Positions 7,605 to 16,014 are shown, counted from the stretch's first letter. The stretch is 64,000 nucleotides of DNA from MWAR01 sp035388825 (GCA_035388825.1 DAOOQQ010000005.1:1-64000), one strand, 5' to 3'. Notes: generated from the sequence alone by a model not told the origin. Numbers and translations: made by a program.

Positions 7605-8135
7605 ATGTTGAGATACTCGCAGAAGGTTCTCGACCATTTTTATGCCCCGCGTCATGTCGGCCGGCTCGATTCTTATGACGGCATTGGCCGGCTCGGCGAC
7701 CCTGATTGCGGCGATTTCCTCGAAGTGACGGTGCGTCTTAGCGACGACCAGCAGAAAATCGCCGCGATCGGGTATCTCGTCAAGGGCTGCCCGGCCGCGA
7801 TCGCCACATCGAGCATCACGGCCGAACTGGCTTGCGGCAAGGAGATCGAAGACGCTGCCATGCTGACTGACGCCGCGATCATCGATGCGCTCGACGGCTT
7901 GCCCCCGGGCAAGGAGCACTGCTCCGTTCTCGCGGTGAAGGGGCTCCAGCTTGCACTCCAGAATGCCGTTCTCCGGCATCTTTTCAAACGCGCCGGGATC
8001 GTCGACTCGGACGAGGAGTTCGACCGTCTCGTCGAGAGTGGCGGTCTCGAACAATACATCCACACCTGCGACGGCTCGTGCGAGGGATCGCCGGAGTCGT
8101 GCAGTCAGACGACGGAAGGGGAAAAACCATGTTGA
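7605..8135 (+). CDS. NifU/IscU-like Fe-S scaffold protein
   Basis: A 176-aa protein related to the N-terminal scaffold domain of NifU/IscU. The three scaffold Cys sit in DPDCGDF, KGCPAAI and KEHCSVLA. The C-terminus adds a Cys-rich tail (TCDGSCEGSPESC). IscU-type proteins assemble 2Fe-2S clusters from cysteine-desulfurase sulfur, but no desulfurase is in this window. The PLP enzyme at 10330 is of the methionine gamma-lyase type and could release sulfide instead. It overlaps the next gene by 7 nt. Confidence 0.85.
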   Translation: MLRYSQKVLDHFYAPRHVGRLDSYDGIGRLGDPDCGDFLEVTVRLSDDQQKIAAIGYLVKGCPAAIATSSITAELACGKEIEDAAMLTDAAIIDALDGLPPGKEHCSVLAVKGLQLALQNAVLRHLFKRAGIVDSDEEFDRLVESGGLEQYIHTCDGSCEGSPESCSQTTEGEKPC

Positions 8136-8485
8136 TCGCTATTTCCGCCCGTGGCGACACGATGGATGCCGCCATGGACCCTCGCCTCGGCCGGGCCGAG
8201 AAGTTCATCCTGATCGAGAGCGATTCCGAAAAGACCTCGATTCTCGAAACCGCCGCCACCCAGGCGACGCACGGAGCCGGCATCCAGACGGCTCAGGCCC
8301 TCCTTAAGGCCGGTGCGAAAGCCGTCATTTCGGGAGATTGTGGCCCGAAGGCGTTCCAGGTGTTCCAGACGGCCGGCGTGCCCGTGTATGCCGCAACCGG
8401 CGGGACCGTTCATGACGTGTTCGCCGCCTGGCGCCGGAACGAGCTTCCGGTGATCGGCCAACCCGGCGCCGCCAAACATGCCTGA
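8129..8485 (+). CDS. NifX/NifB-type cofactor-binding protein (ORP-like)
   Basis: A 118-aa single domain of the dinitrogenase iron-molybdenum cofactor family. Features are the RLGRAEKFILIE opening strand, THGAGIQTAQALL and AVISGDCGPKAFQVF. Members include NifX, the NifB C-terminus and the orange protein of Desulfovibrio, which binds a Mo-Cu-sulfide cluster. There is no nitrogenase in the window, so a nitrogenase role is unlikely. The start at 8129 follows AAGGGG and overlaps the NifU-like stop; its stop overlaps the next start. Confidence 0.85.
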   Translation: MLIAISARGDTMDAAMDPRLGRAEKFILIESDSEKTSILETAATQATHGAGIQTAQALLKAGAKAVISGDCGPKAFQVFQTAGVPVYAATGGTVHDVFAAWRRNELPVIGQPGAAKHA

Positions 8486-9396
8486 TGAATAGCACGAACG
8501 ATACGACTTCCGGGGAGACCGGGGGCTTCGGCCGTCCGGCCCCCTGGATCGCCGTCGCGAGCGGGAAGGGTGGCACGGGAAAGACGAGCGTGGCGGTCAG
8601 CCTTGCCAGGGCCGCCCTCCGGGCCGGCCGCCGCGTCCAGCTTGTCGATGCCGATGTCGAGGGGCCGAACGCCCATCATTTTCTCGGTCTCGGCGAGCCC
8701 GAGACGTTTCCGGTCGAGGCGATGCTGCCGCGCATCGACCCGGCCCGCTGTACCCTGTGCGGCGAGTGTGCCTCGTTCTGCAACTACCAGGCTTTGGCCG
8801 TCCTCGGCGACCGCGTGATGGTGTTTCCGGACATGTGCCATGGCTGTGAAGGTTGCCGCGTGTTGTGCCCGGTGCAGGCGATCGAGAACGGTTCGCAGGA
8901 GATCGGCCGCATCATGCACTGGCGAGGCGATGGCTTCGAGGCCTGGCAGGGCCGGCTGCACGTCGGCCAGGTGCTCAGCCCGACCCTGATCCGCGAACTG
9001 CACCGGCGCGCGCGCGAGTCGGCCCCCGGCTACGACCTGACCATCGTCGATTCCCCGCCCGGAACGTCGTGCCCCATGATGGCGGCCGTGCGCGGCGCGA
9101 ACCGGCTGGTGCTGGTGACCGAACCGACGCCGTTCGGCCTGCACGACCTCGAACTGGCGATGGCGGCCGTGCGCCGCATGAAGCTGCCGGTCGAGGTGAT
9201 CGTCAACCGCTCGATCGGAGACGACGCGGCGATCGACGACCTCTGCCGCGCCCGCGCCGTTCCCGTCATCGCCCGGTTCCCCGAAGATCGCGCGGTGGCT
9301 GCGGCATACGCCGAGGGCCGGCCGATGATCGAGGGCGGCGCAGAATGGGCGAAGCAGTACGACGACCTGCGTCGCCACCTGGAGGTACAATGCTGA
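8485..9396 (+). CDS. MinD/ParA-type ATPase with inserted ferredoxin domain (1)
   Basis: A 303-aa deviant Walker A ATPase with ASGKGGTGKTSVAVSLA. Two 4Fe-4S motifs are inserted after residue 90: CTLCGECASFCNYQAL and CHGCEGCRVLCPVQAI. Walker B is IVDSPPGTSCP. Proteins with this layout occur in pairs in ORP operons and are thought to move or insert metal-sulfur clusters. The start overlaps the NifX-like stop by 1 nt, and the end overlaps the second ATPase by 7 nt. The tight coupling suggests the two ATPases form a heterodimer. Confidence 0.9.
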   Translation: MNSTNDTTSGETGGFGRPAPWIAVASGKGGTGKTSVAVSLARAALRAGRRVQLVDADVEGPNAHHFLGLGEPETFPVEAMLPRIDPARCTLCGECASFCNYQALAVLGDRVMVFPDMCHGCEGCRVLCPVQAIENGSQEIGRIMHWRGDGFEAWQGRLHVGQVLSPTLIRELHRRARESAPGYDLTIVDSPPGTSCPMMAAVRGANRLVLVTEPTPFGLHDLELAMAAVRRMKLPVEVIVNRSIGDDAAIDDLCRARAVPVIARFPEDRAVAAAYAEGRPMIEGGAEWAKQYDDLRRHLEVQC

Positions 9397-10289
9397 CCGA
9401 ATGGGTGATCATCAGCGGAAAAGGCGGAACAGGCAAGACCAGCGTCACGGCAGCGCTCGCGGCCTGGTGCGGCACGTCCGTCCTCACCGATACCGACGTC
9501 GACGGCGCCAATCTCGAACTCGTTCTCCAGGCGCGCCAGGCGACCGAACAACGGTTTGAAGGTCGGCGGAAAGCCGTCATCAAGCCGTCGTTGTGCCGCG
9601 CATGCGGAAAATGCGCCGACGAGTGCCGCTTCGACGCCGTGCATCCGGCCGCCATGCGGCCCGACCGGGGCGTCATCATGACGATCGATGCCGATGCATG
9701 CGAGGGGTGTGGCCTGTGCAAGCGCATCTGCCCGGCCGATGCCATCGTCATGAAAAAGACCGTGGGTGGCACCTGGCGCGAGAGCGATACTCCGTGGGGC
9801 CGTCTGTTCCATGCCCGGCTCGAACCGGGCGGCGAAAACTCGGGCAAACTCGTGGCCTTGCTGCGCAAGAAAGCGCGCGAGTATGCCGAGGCACACGGCA
9901 TACCGCTTCTGCTGACCGACGGTCCGCCCGGCTCGGGCTGTCCCGTCATCGCCACCCTGACCGGGGCCCACAAGGTGCTGATCGTCACCGAGCCGACCCC
10001 GTCGGGACGATCCGATGCCGAGCGGGTGCTCGACCTGTGCCGGCACTTCCGGCGTCCGGTGTGGCTGGCCGTCAACAAGTATGACCTGCATACGGGGATG
10101 GCACAGCAGATCGAGGAGTGGGCGCGCGCCCGCGATCTGCCGATCGTCGGCCGGTTGCCCTATGACCCCGCCGTTCCCACGGCGATCCGGCGCGGCGTTC
10201 CGGTGCCCTCACTGCCGCCCTCGCCTTGGAGCCAGGCCCTGGCCCGCATGGCGATGGAAACCGGTCTTTCGTCAAAAAATAGTAAATAA
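9390..10289 (+). CDS. MinD/ParA-type ATPase with inserted ferredoxin domain (2)
   Basis: A 299-aa paralogue of the previous gene with the same layout: ISGKGGTGKTSVTAALA, ferredoxin motifs CRACGKCADECRFDAV and CEGCGLCKRICPADAI, and Walker B LTDGPPGSGCP. GGAGG lies 4-9 nt upstream of the ATG. The pairing of two non-identical copies is typical of ORP-type loci. After its stop there is a short AT-rich gap (10290-10329) before the PLP enzyme. Confidence 0.9.
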   Translation: MLTEWVIISGKGGTGKTSVTAALAAWCGTSVLTDTDVDGANLELVLQARQATEQRFEGRRKAVIKPSLCRACGKCADECRFDAVHPAAMRPDRGVIMTIDADACEGCGLCKRICPADAIVMKKTVGGTWRESDTPWGRLFHARLEPGGENSGKLVALLRKKAREYAEAHGIPLLLTDGPPGSGCPVIATLTGAHKVLIVTEPTPSGRSDAERVLDLCRHFRRPVWLAVNKYDLHTGMAQQIEEWARARDLPIVGRLPYDPAVPTAIRRGVPVPSLPPSPWSQALARMAMETGLSSKNSK

Positions 10290-10329
10290 TGTATATCAAG
10301 GAGAAGAAAAGAAATCCTCTCACCCGCAG

Positions 10330-11547
10330 ATGTTCGATACCGCCTGTATCCATGCAGGCCAGCATCCCGACGAGCTGTTCGGCGGCGTCAGCGTGCCGAT
10401 CTATCAGTCCTCCACGTTCGCATTCGAGAGCGCTGAGGTCGGCGCCGCGCGCTTTTCGGGCCAGAGCGACGGATACAAATACACGCGGCTCGGCAACCCG
10501 ACGACGGCGGCCCTCGAAGCCTGCATCGCCGAACTCGAGGGCGGCGGCATCGGCCTCGCCACGGCTTCCGGCATGGCGGCCGTCAGCACCGCCTACCTGG
10601 CGCTCCTGGGAAACGGCTGCCACATGGTCTCGACCGACTCCGTGTACGGACCGTCGCGGACCCTTGCCGAACGCGAGCTTACCCGGTTCGGCATCGAAAC
10701 CACGTATGTCGACACGTCGAAGCTCGACCAGCTCAAGGCGGCGATGCGCCCGAACACGAAGCTCGTGTATCTGGAAACGCCCGCCAATCCGACGCTTTCC
10801 GTCACCGACATTGCCGAGGCCGCGAAGATTGCCCATGCAGCCGGCGCCGTGGTCGTCGTCGACAACACGTTCTGCAGTCCGATGCTCCAGCGGCCGCTCG
10901 ACCTGGGCGCCGATATCGTGCTGCATAGCATGACGAAGTTCATCAACGGCCACAGCGATGTCGTGGCAGGCATCCTGATTACCCGCAGCCCCGAACTCGC
11001 GGCCCGCCTGAAGAGTGTTCTCGTGCAGATGGGCGGTACCATCGACCCGCACCAGGCTTGGCTCGTCCTGCGAGGCGTGAAGACCCTGCCGATGCGCATG
11101 CGGATCGCCCAGGAGAACGCGCAGCGCTTGGCCGATGAATTGTCGCGTCACCCGCTGATCGCTTCCGTCGCGTATCCCGGCCTGAAGTCCCATCCGCAGC
11201 ATGATCTGGCGGCGAAACAGATGAAGGGGCCGGGCTCGATGATCTCGTTCGAGCTGGCCGGCGGCGTCGAAGCCGGCCGCATCCTGATGAACAGCGTCTC
11301 CCTCTCGACGCTGGCCGTCTCGCTCGGCGGCATCGAAACGCTCATCCAGCACCCCGCCTGCATGACGCACGCCTCGGTGCCGCGTGAAACCCGGCTTTCT
11401 GCCGGCATCACCGACGGCCTGGTCCGGCTCTCGGTCGGTTGCGAGGCCTACGACGACCTGCATCAAGACCTCTTTTCCGCTCTCGATGAAGTGAAACGGC
11501 AGTGTTCCGGTGAGGAACAGCAGGCCCGCTTCAAGGCGAACGTATAA
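10330..11547 (+). CDS. Cys/Met-metabolism PLP enzyme (methionine gamma-lyase-like)
   Basis: A 405-aa fold-type I PLP enzyme of the cystathionine gamma-synthase/methionine gamma-lyase family. The PLP-Lys is in HSMTKFINGHSDVVAG. Other family blocks are VPIYQSSTFAFES, YTRLGNPTTAALE, ASGMAAVSTAYL and VDNTFCSPMLQRPL. It may degrade methionine or homocysteine to 2-oxobutyrate, thiol and ammonia, or supply sulfide. Its position among Fe-S genes favours sulfur supply, but that is inference. The ATG at 10330 is the only good start, yet the AGGAGA site lies about 25 nt upstream, an unusual spacing. Confidence 0.85.
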   Translation: MFDTACIHAGQHPDELFGGVSVPIYQSSTFAFESAEVGAARFSGQSDGYKYTRLGNPTTAALEACIAELEGGGIGLATASGMAAVSTAYLALLGNGCHMVSTDSVYGPSRTLAERELTRFGIETTYVDTSKLDQLKAAMRPNTKLVYLETPANPTLSVTDIAEAAKIAHAAGAVVVVDNTFCSPMLQRPLDLGADIVLHSMTKFINGHSDVVAGILITRSPELAARLKSVLVQMGGTIDPHQAWLVLRGVKTLPMRMRIAQENAQRLADELSRHPLIASVAYPGLKSHPQHDLAAKQMKGPGSMISFELAGGVEAGRILMNSVSLSTLAVSLGGIETLIQHPACMTHASVPRETRLSAGITDGLVRLSVGCEAYDDLHQDLFSALDEVKRQCSGEEQQARFKANV

Positions 11548-11564
11548 ATATAAGGAGATATATC

Positions 11565-12008
11565 ATGAAAATCGCCATTCCCGTTGCCGAAGGCGTGTTG
11601 TCCGAACATTTTGGCCATTGTGAAGAGTTCGCGTTTTTCGACGTCGACGACGCCACCCGCGCCGTGTCGAAGGAAGCCCGACTCCAGCCGCCACCCCACG
11701 AGCCCGGCGTACTGCCGCGCTGGCTGGTTTCGAACAAAGCGACCGTCGCGATCGTCGGCGGCATGGGCATGCGCGCCCGCCAGCTGCTCGAAGAGGGCGG
11801 TATGAAAGTCGTGATGGGCGCTCCCAGCCTGCCTCCGGCCGAAATCGTGCGCCAGTATCTCGCCGGCACTCTCGTCGGCGGCGACAACACGTGCAGCCAC
11901 GGCCCCGATCATGTCTGCACCGACGCGCACGGCCACGGACATGCCCACGGCCACACCTACCAGCACGGCCATGCCCATGGCCCTGCCTCGCGCAAGACAG
12001 AGCGGTGA
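11565..12008 (+). CDS. NifX-like protein with His-rich C-terminal tail
   Basis: A 147-aa protein with a strong AAGGAGATATATC leader. Residues 1-105 are a NifX/ORP domain (MKIAIPVAEGVLSEHFGHCE, VGGMGMRARQLL, GAPSLPPAEIVRQYLAG). The tail is metal-binding in appearance, with CSHGPDHVC followed by repeated HGHxHGH elements. It differs from the other NifX-like protein at 8129, which lacks the tail. The tail could hold Ni, Zn, Cu or Co for delivery to the domain. The spacing to mrp is 26 nt. Confidence 0.85.
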   Translation: MKIAIPVAEGVLSEHFGHCEEFAFFDVDDATRAVSKEARLQPPPHEPGVLPRWLVSNKATVAIVGGMGMRARQLLEEGGMKVVMGAPSLPPAEIVRQYLAGTLVGGDNTCSHGPDHVCTDAHGHGHAHGHTYQHGHAHGPASRKTER

Positions 12009-12034
12009 CCACGCGTCATGAGGAACATTCAGAA

Positions 12035-12940
12035 ATGACATCTTCGAACTGTAGCAATTGCTCCGACACCTCGTGTTCTTCGAAAACACGGCAACCGGAA
12101 GAGTCGGCCGAGGATTTCCTTCGGCGGCAGCGGCTCCAGGGAAACCTGTGCCGGATCAAGCACGTGTTCTTCGTGCTCTCCGGAAAGGGCGGGGTGGGCA
12201 AGAGCACCGTCGCCGCAAATTTCGCGATCTCACTGGGCATGAACGGCTACCACGCCGGTCTGCTCGACATCGACTTGCACGGTCCGTCGATTCCGACGAT
12301 GCTCGGCCTTGCTGACGCCCGTGCCGAATCGGCGGGAGATGGGCTGATCAAGCCGGTCGAGCTGACATCGTCCGTCAAGGTCATGTCGGTTGCCTTTCTC
12401 TTGCAGGGAAACGATGATGCCGTCATCTGGCGCGGCCCGATGAAGGCCGGCGTCATCGAGCAACTGGTGGCAGACGTCGACTGGGGCCCGCTCGACGCGC
12501 TCGTCGTCGACTGCCCGCCCGGCACCGGAGATGAGCCGCTCAGCATCGTGCAGACCGTCGGAAAGGCCGATGGAGCGATCATCGTCACGACCCCACAGCA
12601 GGTTGCCACCGCAGATGTGCGGCGCTCGATCAGCTTTTGCCACCGCCTCGACCTGCCCGTGCTGGGCGTGATCGAGAACATGTCCGGCTTCGTCTGCCCG
12701 CATTGCAAAGAAACGACCGCGATCTTCAGCAAAGGCGGCGGAGAGGCAATGGCGGCCGACATGGGCGTTCCGTTCCTCGGCCGGATCCCGATCGATCCCG
12801 AGCTGATGGGGGCTGGCGATGGCGGCGTTCCGTATGTGCAGAAGTATGCGAAACGTCCCGCCGCCCAGGCCTTTTCCGAGGCGATACAGCCGCTGATGAG
12901 CCGGATGGGCGATGCCCTCGCGGGCCGGAAAGAAGCGTGA
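12035..12940 (+). CDS. mrp: Mrp/NBP35-type Fe-S cluster carrier ATPase
   Basis: A 301-aa P-loop ATPase of the Mrp/ApbC/NBP35 group. It has the Walker A LSGKGGVGKSTVAANFA, LDIDLHGPSIPTMLG, VVDCPPGTGDEPL and the CPHC metal-binding CxxC in GFVCPHCKETT. The N-terminus carries extra Cys (CSNCSDTSC) as in NBP35-type proteins. Members bind and transfer 4Fe-4S clusters. It is one base away from the next gene. Together with NifX and paired MinD ATPases it completes the set seen at ORP loci. Confidence 0.92.
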   Translation: MTSSNCSNCSDTSCSSKTRQPEESAEDFLRRQRLQGNLCRIKHVFFVLSGKGGVGKSTVAANFAISLGMNGYHAGLLDIDLHGPSIPTMLGLADARAESAGDGLIKPVELTSSVKVMSVAFLLQGNDDAVIWRGPMKAGVIEQLVADVDWGPLDALVVDCPPGTGDEPLSIVQTVGKADGAIIVTTPQQVATADVRRSISFCHRLDLPVLGVIENMSGFVCPHCKETTAIFSKGGGEAMAADMGVPFLGRIPIDPELMGAGDGGVPYVQKYAKRPAAQAFSEAIQPLMSRMGDALAGRKEA

Positions 12941-12941
12941 C

Positions 12942-13322
12942 ATGTCGAGCGGAATCGTCGTCGTCGATCTTCTCGGCTTTTTGGTGCTGATTTTGGTGAC
13001 CATCACCGGTGGTATCATCAAATGGCATCTTCCACCCGGCTCCGGGCACGGTGGTCACGGCCCGGGGCCGGGCCACGGCCTGGGCCAGGGGTTCGGTCAT
13101 GGATTCGGCCATGGATTCGGCCATGGCCATAATATCGGCCTCGACGACGGTTCCGGCCCGAAACTGCTCTGGGGAATGGATCGGCACACATGGGGCGACA
13201 TCCACTTCTGGCTTTCCATTACGTTTCTCATCGTGATGGCGTTTCACCTGTATCAGCATCGCCATTGGCTGAGGGCCTGCCTGAGCCGGAGCGGCGCCTG
13301 TGCGACCGGGGAGAGCGTCTGA
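12942..13322 (+). CDS. DUF4405-like membrane protein with Gly/His linker
   Basis: A 126-aa protein with two membrane segments, LLGFLVLILVTITGGII near the N-terminus and WLSITFLIVMAFHLY near residue 95. Between them is a Gly/His-rich stretch (GHGGHGPGPGHG and three GFGHGFGH-type units). His residues placed at helix ends (IKWHLPPG, DIHFW, AFHLYQHRHW) are typical of DUF4405, a small cytochrome b-like family. Heme or metal binding is plausible and not proven. It directly follows mrp. Confidence 0.7.
   Translation: MSSGIVVVDLLGFLVLILVTITGGIIKWHLPPGSGHGGHGPGPGHGLGQGFGHGFGHGFGHGHNIGLDDGSGPKLLWGMDRHTWGDIHFWLSITFLIVMAFHLYQHRHWLRACLSRSGACATGESV
13089..13124 (+). repeat. Three 12-bp tandem repeats coding GFGH
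   Basis: GGATTCGGCCAT occurs twice exactly (13101-13112, 13113-13124), preceded by GGGTTCGGTCAT (13089-13100). The repeat codes GFGH units in the membrane protein's metal-binding-like linker and is likely to vary in length between strains. Confidence 0.8.
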
Positions 13323-13377
13323 TGTCTCGCCCTCTTTGGAAGCGACAATGCAATCACCGGATGAAAGGAATCAGAGA

Positions 13378-13755
13378 ATGACCGTGAAATCAGAAACCCT
13401 GAAAACCGCATGGGAAAAGCGAGACGGCCCGCTCGTGCTGGCGACCGTCGATTCCAATGGCACGCCGAATGCGGTCTACGTCATGTCCGTGAAACTCCTT
13501 TCGGATGGCCGCATCGCCATTGCCGACAACAAATTCCACAAGACCCGGGGCAACATCAAAAACGGCAGCAGGGGGGCGCTCCTCTTCATGGCGAAAGATC
13601 ATACGGCGTATCAGGCCAAAGGCACGATCGAATACGTTACATCTGGCAAAATATATGATGACATGCTGACATGGGTCGATGCCCGGTATGCCCGCGTGGC
13701 GGTCGCCGTCCTGCACATCGAACATCTCTATTCGGGAGCCGAGGAGTTGGCCTGA
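13378..13755 (+). CDS. Pyridoxamine 5'-phosphate oxidase-family flavin-binding protein
   Basis: A 125-aa split-barrel protein of the PNPOx-like family. Diagnostic features are the opening LVLATVDSNGTPNAVYVMSV, the middle FHKTRGNIKNGSRGALLF and the YQAKGTIEY strand. Members bind FMN, F420 or heme. Close relatives are small FMN-binding proteins of anaerobes. I chose the ATG at 13378, which has AAAGGA at good spacing, over an in-frame ATG at 13348. An AT-rich island (GCAAAATATATGATG) sits near codon 90. Confidence 0.82.
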   Translation: MTVKSETLKTAWEKRDGPLVLATVDSNGTPNAVYVMSVKLLSDGRIAIADNKFHKTRGNIKNGSRGALLFMAKDHTAYQAKGTIEYVTSGKIYDDMLTWVDARYARVAVAVLHIEHLYSGAEELA

Positions 13756-13780
13756 TAACGCCTGTGTGAGTGAAATAACG

Positions 13781-14536
13781 ATGAATACAATATCATCAAG
13801 ACTCAAGGATGCACTGAAGCAGGTTGCCTGCACGAAAACCATCGGGGATGTCCGCATGGGGTTGGGATATTCGGCGGTGCGCCTGTCGAGCGGTGAGACC
13901 GGATTGTGCTGGACACCCAAAGGGGGAAACCGCTGTTGCCAGCAGTTCTCCGCGGCCGGAACGCTCTCCGGATGGCCGGCAACCGACCTGCTCGAGGGAA
14001 TCACTCATCCGGATTCCGCCCTGAAGCGCATGCTGGGGGTGGCGACGGCGAACGCCCTCGGCATGGCCTTGACCCAGGCACCCTCGCTTGGCGGAGAGCT
14101 CCTTCCCATCCTGAATCTGGGACCTGGCGACCATCTGGTCATGGTTGGGCACTTCGCCCCGCTGATTCCCGGGATCCGTCGAACGGGCTGTCGGTTGAGT
14201 ATTGTCGAAGCGAACCCATTGGAGGGAGAGCTGGATCGTGAACAGGGTCTGGCGGCGCTGAAACAGTGTACCGTGGCGATCATCACGGCGACGACGCTGG
14301 TAACCGGCGGCCTCGAGGAGTATCTTGCCGCGCTGGGCTCGGTGCGGGCCGCCGTGCTGCTCGGCCCCTCGGTGCCTTTGTTCCCGGATGTTTTCCGGGG
14401 AACGGGCCTGACGCACCTGGCGGGGTCGCGGGTGCTCGATGGCGAACGCGCTCTGAGAATCGTCTCGGAAGGCGGAGGGACACCGATGTTGAAGCCCTGT
14501 CTCGAAGCCCTCGTCGTTCCGGTTCCGCAGGCGTGA
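13781..14536 (+). CDS. DUF364/DUF4213 putative metal-chelating protein
   Basis: A 251-aa protein matching the DUF4213-DUF364 layout: an N-terminal enolase-N-like part (GDVRMGLGYSAVRL) and a Rossmann-like C-terminal part (GDHLVMVGHFAPLI, IITATTLVTGGLEEYL, LLGPSVPLFP). The family is annotated as putative heavy-metal chelation, with members near Mo/W and siderophore genes; no reaction is established. A Cys pair (NRCCQQF) lies near residue 46. Its location in an Fe-S/Mo gene run fits a cofactor or metal role. Confidence 0.78.
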   Translation: MNTISSRLKDALKQVACTKTIGDVRMGLGYSAVRLSSGETGLCWTPKGGNRCCQQFSAAGTLSGWPATDLLEGITHPDSALKRMLGVATANALGMALTQAPSLGGELLPILNLGPGDHLVMVGHFAPLIPGIRRTGCRLSIVEANPLEGELDREQGLAALKQCTVAIITATTLVTGGLEEYLAALGSVRAAVLLGPSVPLFPDVFRGTGLTHLAGSRVLDGERALRIVSEGGGTPMLKPCLEALVVPVPQA

Positions 14537-14548
14537 TCATCGGCGGGA

Positions 14549-15178
14549 ATGGGGAAACAAATGGATATGGACAGACTTGACGAAGAAGTGATCGAGAACC
14601 GGCGGCGGTATGAGACCCGACGGGAACTCTACCGAAGCTTCGGCTATGACATCGAACGGGAGCGGGAGTTCATTCTCGGCATCGTCCGCCCCGTGACGGG
14701 ACCGGTCCTCGAGATCGGCACCGGCAAAGGCTACATGACGGTTGCCCTGGCCCGGGCGGGAGCCCGGCTGACCTCCGTCGATCTCTCTGCCGAGGTTCAG
14801 CGCATGGCTTTGCTGAACCTGCGCCATGACGGCTGTGCCGAACGGGCGAGGCTCGAAATCGCCAATGCCGAGCAACTGCCGTATGCAGCGGCATCGTTCG
14901 ACCTGGTGATCACCGTGAATGTCCTTCATCACCTCGCCCGGCCCCGGGCCGTGTATGAAGAGATGACCAGGGTTGTGTCATCCGCAGGGCGTATCGTCGT
15001 AAGTGATTTCAGCACTTACGGCCTGGAAGTGATGGACCGGATTCTGCAAAGTGAAGGGCGCCGTCATGACGTGGGTTCCGGCAGTCTGATGGAGATGCGG
15101 GAGTGGCTGCTTGCCGACGGGTTCAAGGTCGGCCTCCACCGGACCAGCATCCAGGACACGATTGTCGGGGTGCGATGA
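14549..15178 (+). CDS. Class I SAM-dependent methyltransferase
   Basis: A 209-aa methyltransferase. Motif I is VLEIGTGKGYMTVALA, the acidic ribose-binding residue lies in LTSVDLSAE, and the later motif is FDLVITVNVLHHL. The N-terminal 45 residues are a charged helical extension. The stop overlaps the next start (ATGA), coupling it to the MBL hydrolase. Either ATG at 14549 or 14561 could be used. Substrate unknown; methyltransferases of this type are common beside DUF364 and MBL genes in anaerobes. Confidence 0.82.
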   Translation: MGKQMDMDRLDEEVIENRRRYETRRELYRSFGYDIEREREFILGIVRPVTGPVLEIGTGKGYMTVALARAGARLTSVDLSAEVQRMALLNLRHDGCAERARLEIANAEQLPYAAASFDLVITVNVLHHLARPRAVYEEMTRVVSSAGRIVVSDFSTYGLEVMDRILQSEGRRHDVGSGSLMEMREWLLADGFKVGLHRTSIQDTIVGVR

Positions 15179-16014
15179 ATATGCTGCCATATCTGAAGAT
15201 CACGATTCTCGTCGATGACAAGGCCCCCCAGAAGCTGACGGCCGAACACGGCCTGGCGTTCTGGATCGAGTTCGGGAATGCGAAGCTGCTGTTCGACACC
15301 GGCCAGGGGCCGGCACTGGAGGCCAATGCCCGGACACTCGGCATCGACCTTTCCACGGCCGACATGGTGGCCTTGAGCCATGGCCACTACGACCACACGG
15401 GCGGATTGCCGCTCGCCTTGGAGCAGGCACCCGGGGCGCGGCTTCATTGCCATCCTTCGGTGGCCAGGCTCCGCTACAGCATCAAAAACGCTACGGCGAA
15501 AGATGTCGGCATGCCTGAACCCGCCCGAAGGGCTGTCGGACGATTGCCTGGAAAACAGCTGGCTTACGAGGCCAGGCCGGTCTTGTGGTCTTCGGATGTC
15601 GGACTGACGGGGCCGGTTCCAAGACGGACAGCCTTTGAAACCACCGGAGGTCCCTTCTTCCTCGATCCGCAGGGTGTGCAGCCCGATGCCATCGAAGACG
15701 ACCAGGCATTCTGGGCCCGTACCCGCGAGGGCATCGTCGTCGTGACCGGCTGCTGCCATTCCGGCCTGATCAACACCCTCACCCGCGTGCGCGAGCTGGC
15801 GGGAGACGAGCCCATCCTCGCCGTTATCGGCGGTTTTCACCTGCTGAACGCAGATGCCGACAGACTCGAACGGACGATCGGAGAACTGCGCGAATTCCGG
15901 CCGGGGCAGCTGATTCCCACGCATTGCACGGGGGACGGCGCCGTCGCGGCTCTGGGCGCGGCCTCCGGCGTCACGGTCGTTCCCGGCAAGGCCGGGGATA
16001 CGTTTCAGTGGTGA
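15175..16014 (+). CDS. MBL-fold metallo-hydrolase (COG1237-like)
   Basis: A 279-aa metallo-beta-lactamase fold protein. The metal motif is SHGHYDHTGG. Later ligand-bearing blocks are VTGCCHSGLINT, IGGFHLLNA and PTHCTG. The extended form with GCCHSG resembles COG1237, a group that includes archaeal pterin-pathway enzymes. Its substrate here is unknown. It is the last gene of the + strand run and ends 50 nt before the convergent uppP stop, so it also marks the right side of the repeat-bounded segment. Confidence 0.85.
   Translation: MNMLPYLKITILVDDKAPQKLTAEHGLAFWIEFGNAKLLFDTGQGPALEANARTLGIDLSTADMVALSHGHYDHTGGLPLALEQAPGARLHCHPSVARLRYSIKNATAKDVGMPEPARRAVGRLPGKQLAYEARPVLWSSDVGLTGPVPRRTAFETTGGPFFLDPQGVQPDAIEDDQAFWARTREGIVVVTGCCHSGLINTLTRVRELAGDEPILAVIGGFHLLNADADRLERTIGELREFRPGQLIPTHCTGDGAVAALGAASGVTVVPGKAGDTFQW

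Noticed and set aside
8853..9390. Extended reading frame upstream of the second MinD ATPase
   Set aside because: The frame is open into the first ATPase only because of GC-rich codon bias. The GGAGG site and MLTEWVIISGKGG start at 9390 define the gene.
8129..12008. Nitrogenase cofactor pathway
   Set aside because: NifX and NifU-like proteins are present, but no nifHDK, nifE/N or nifB gene is in the window; the MinD-ferredoxin pair points to an ORP-type locus instead.
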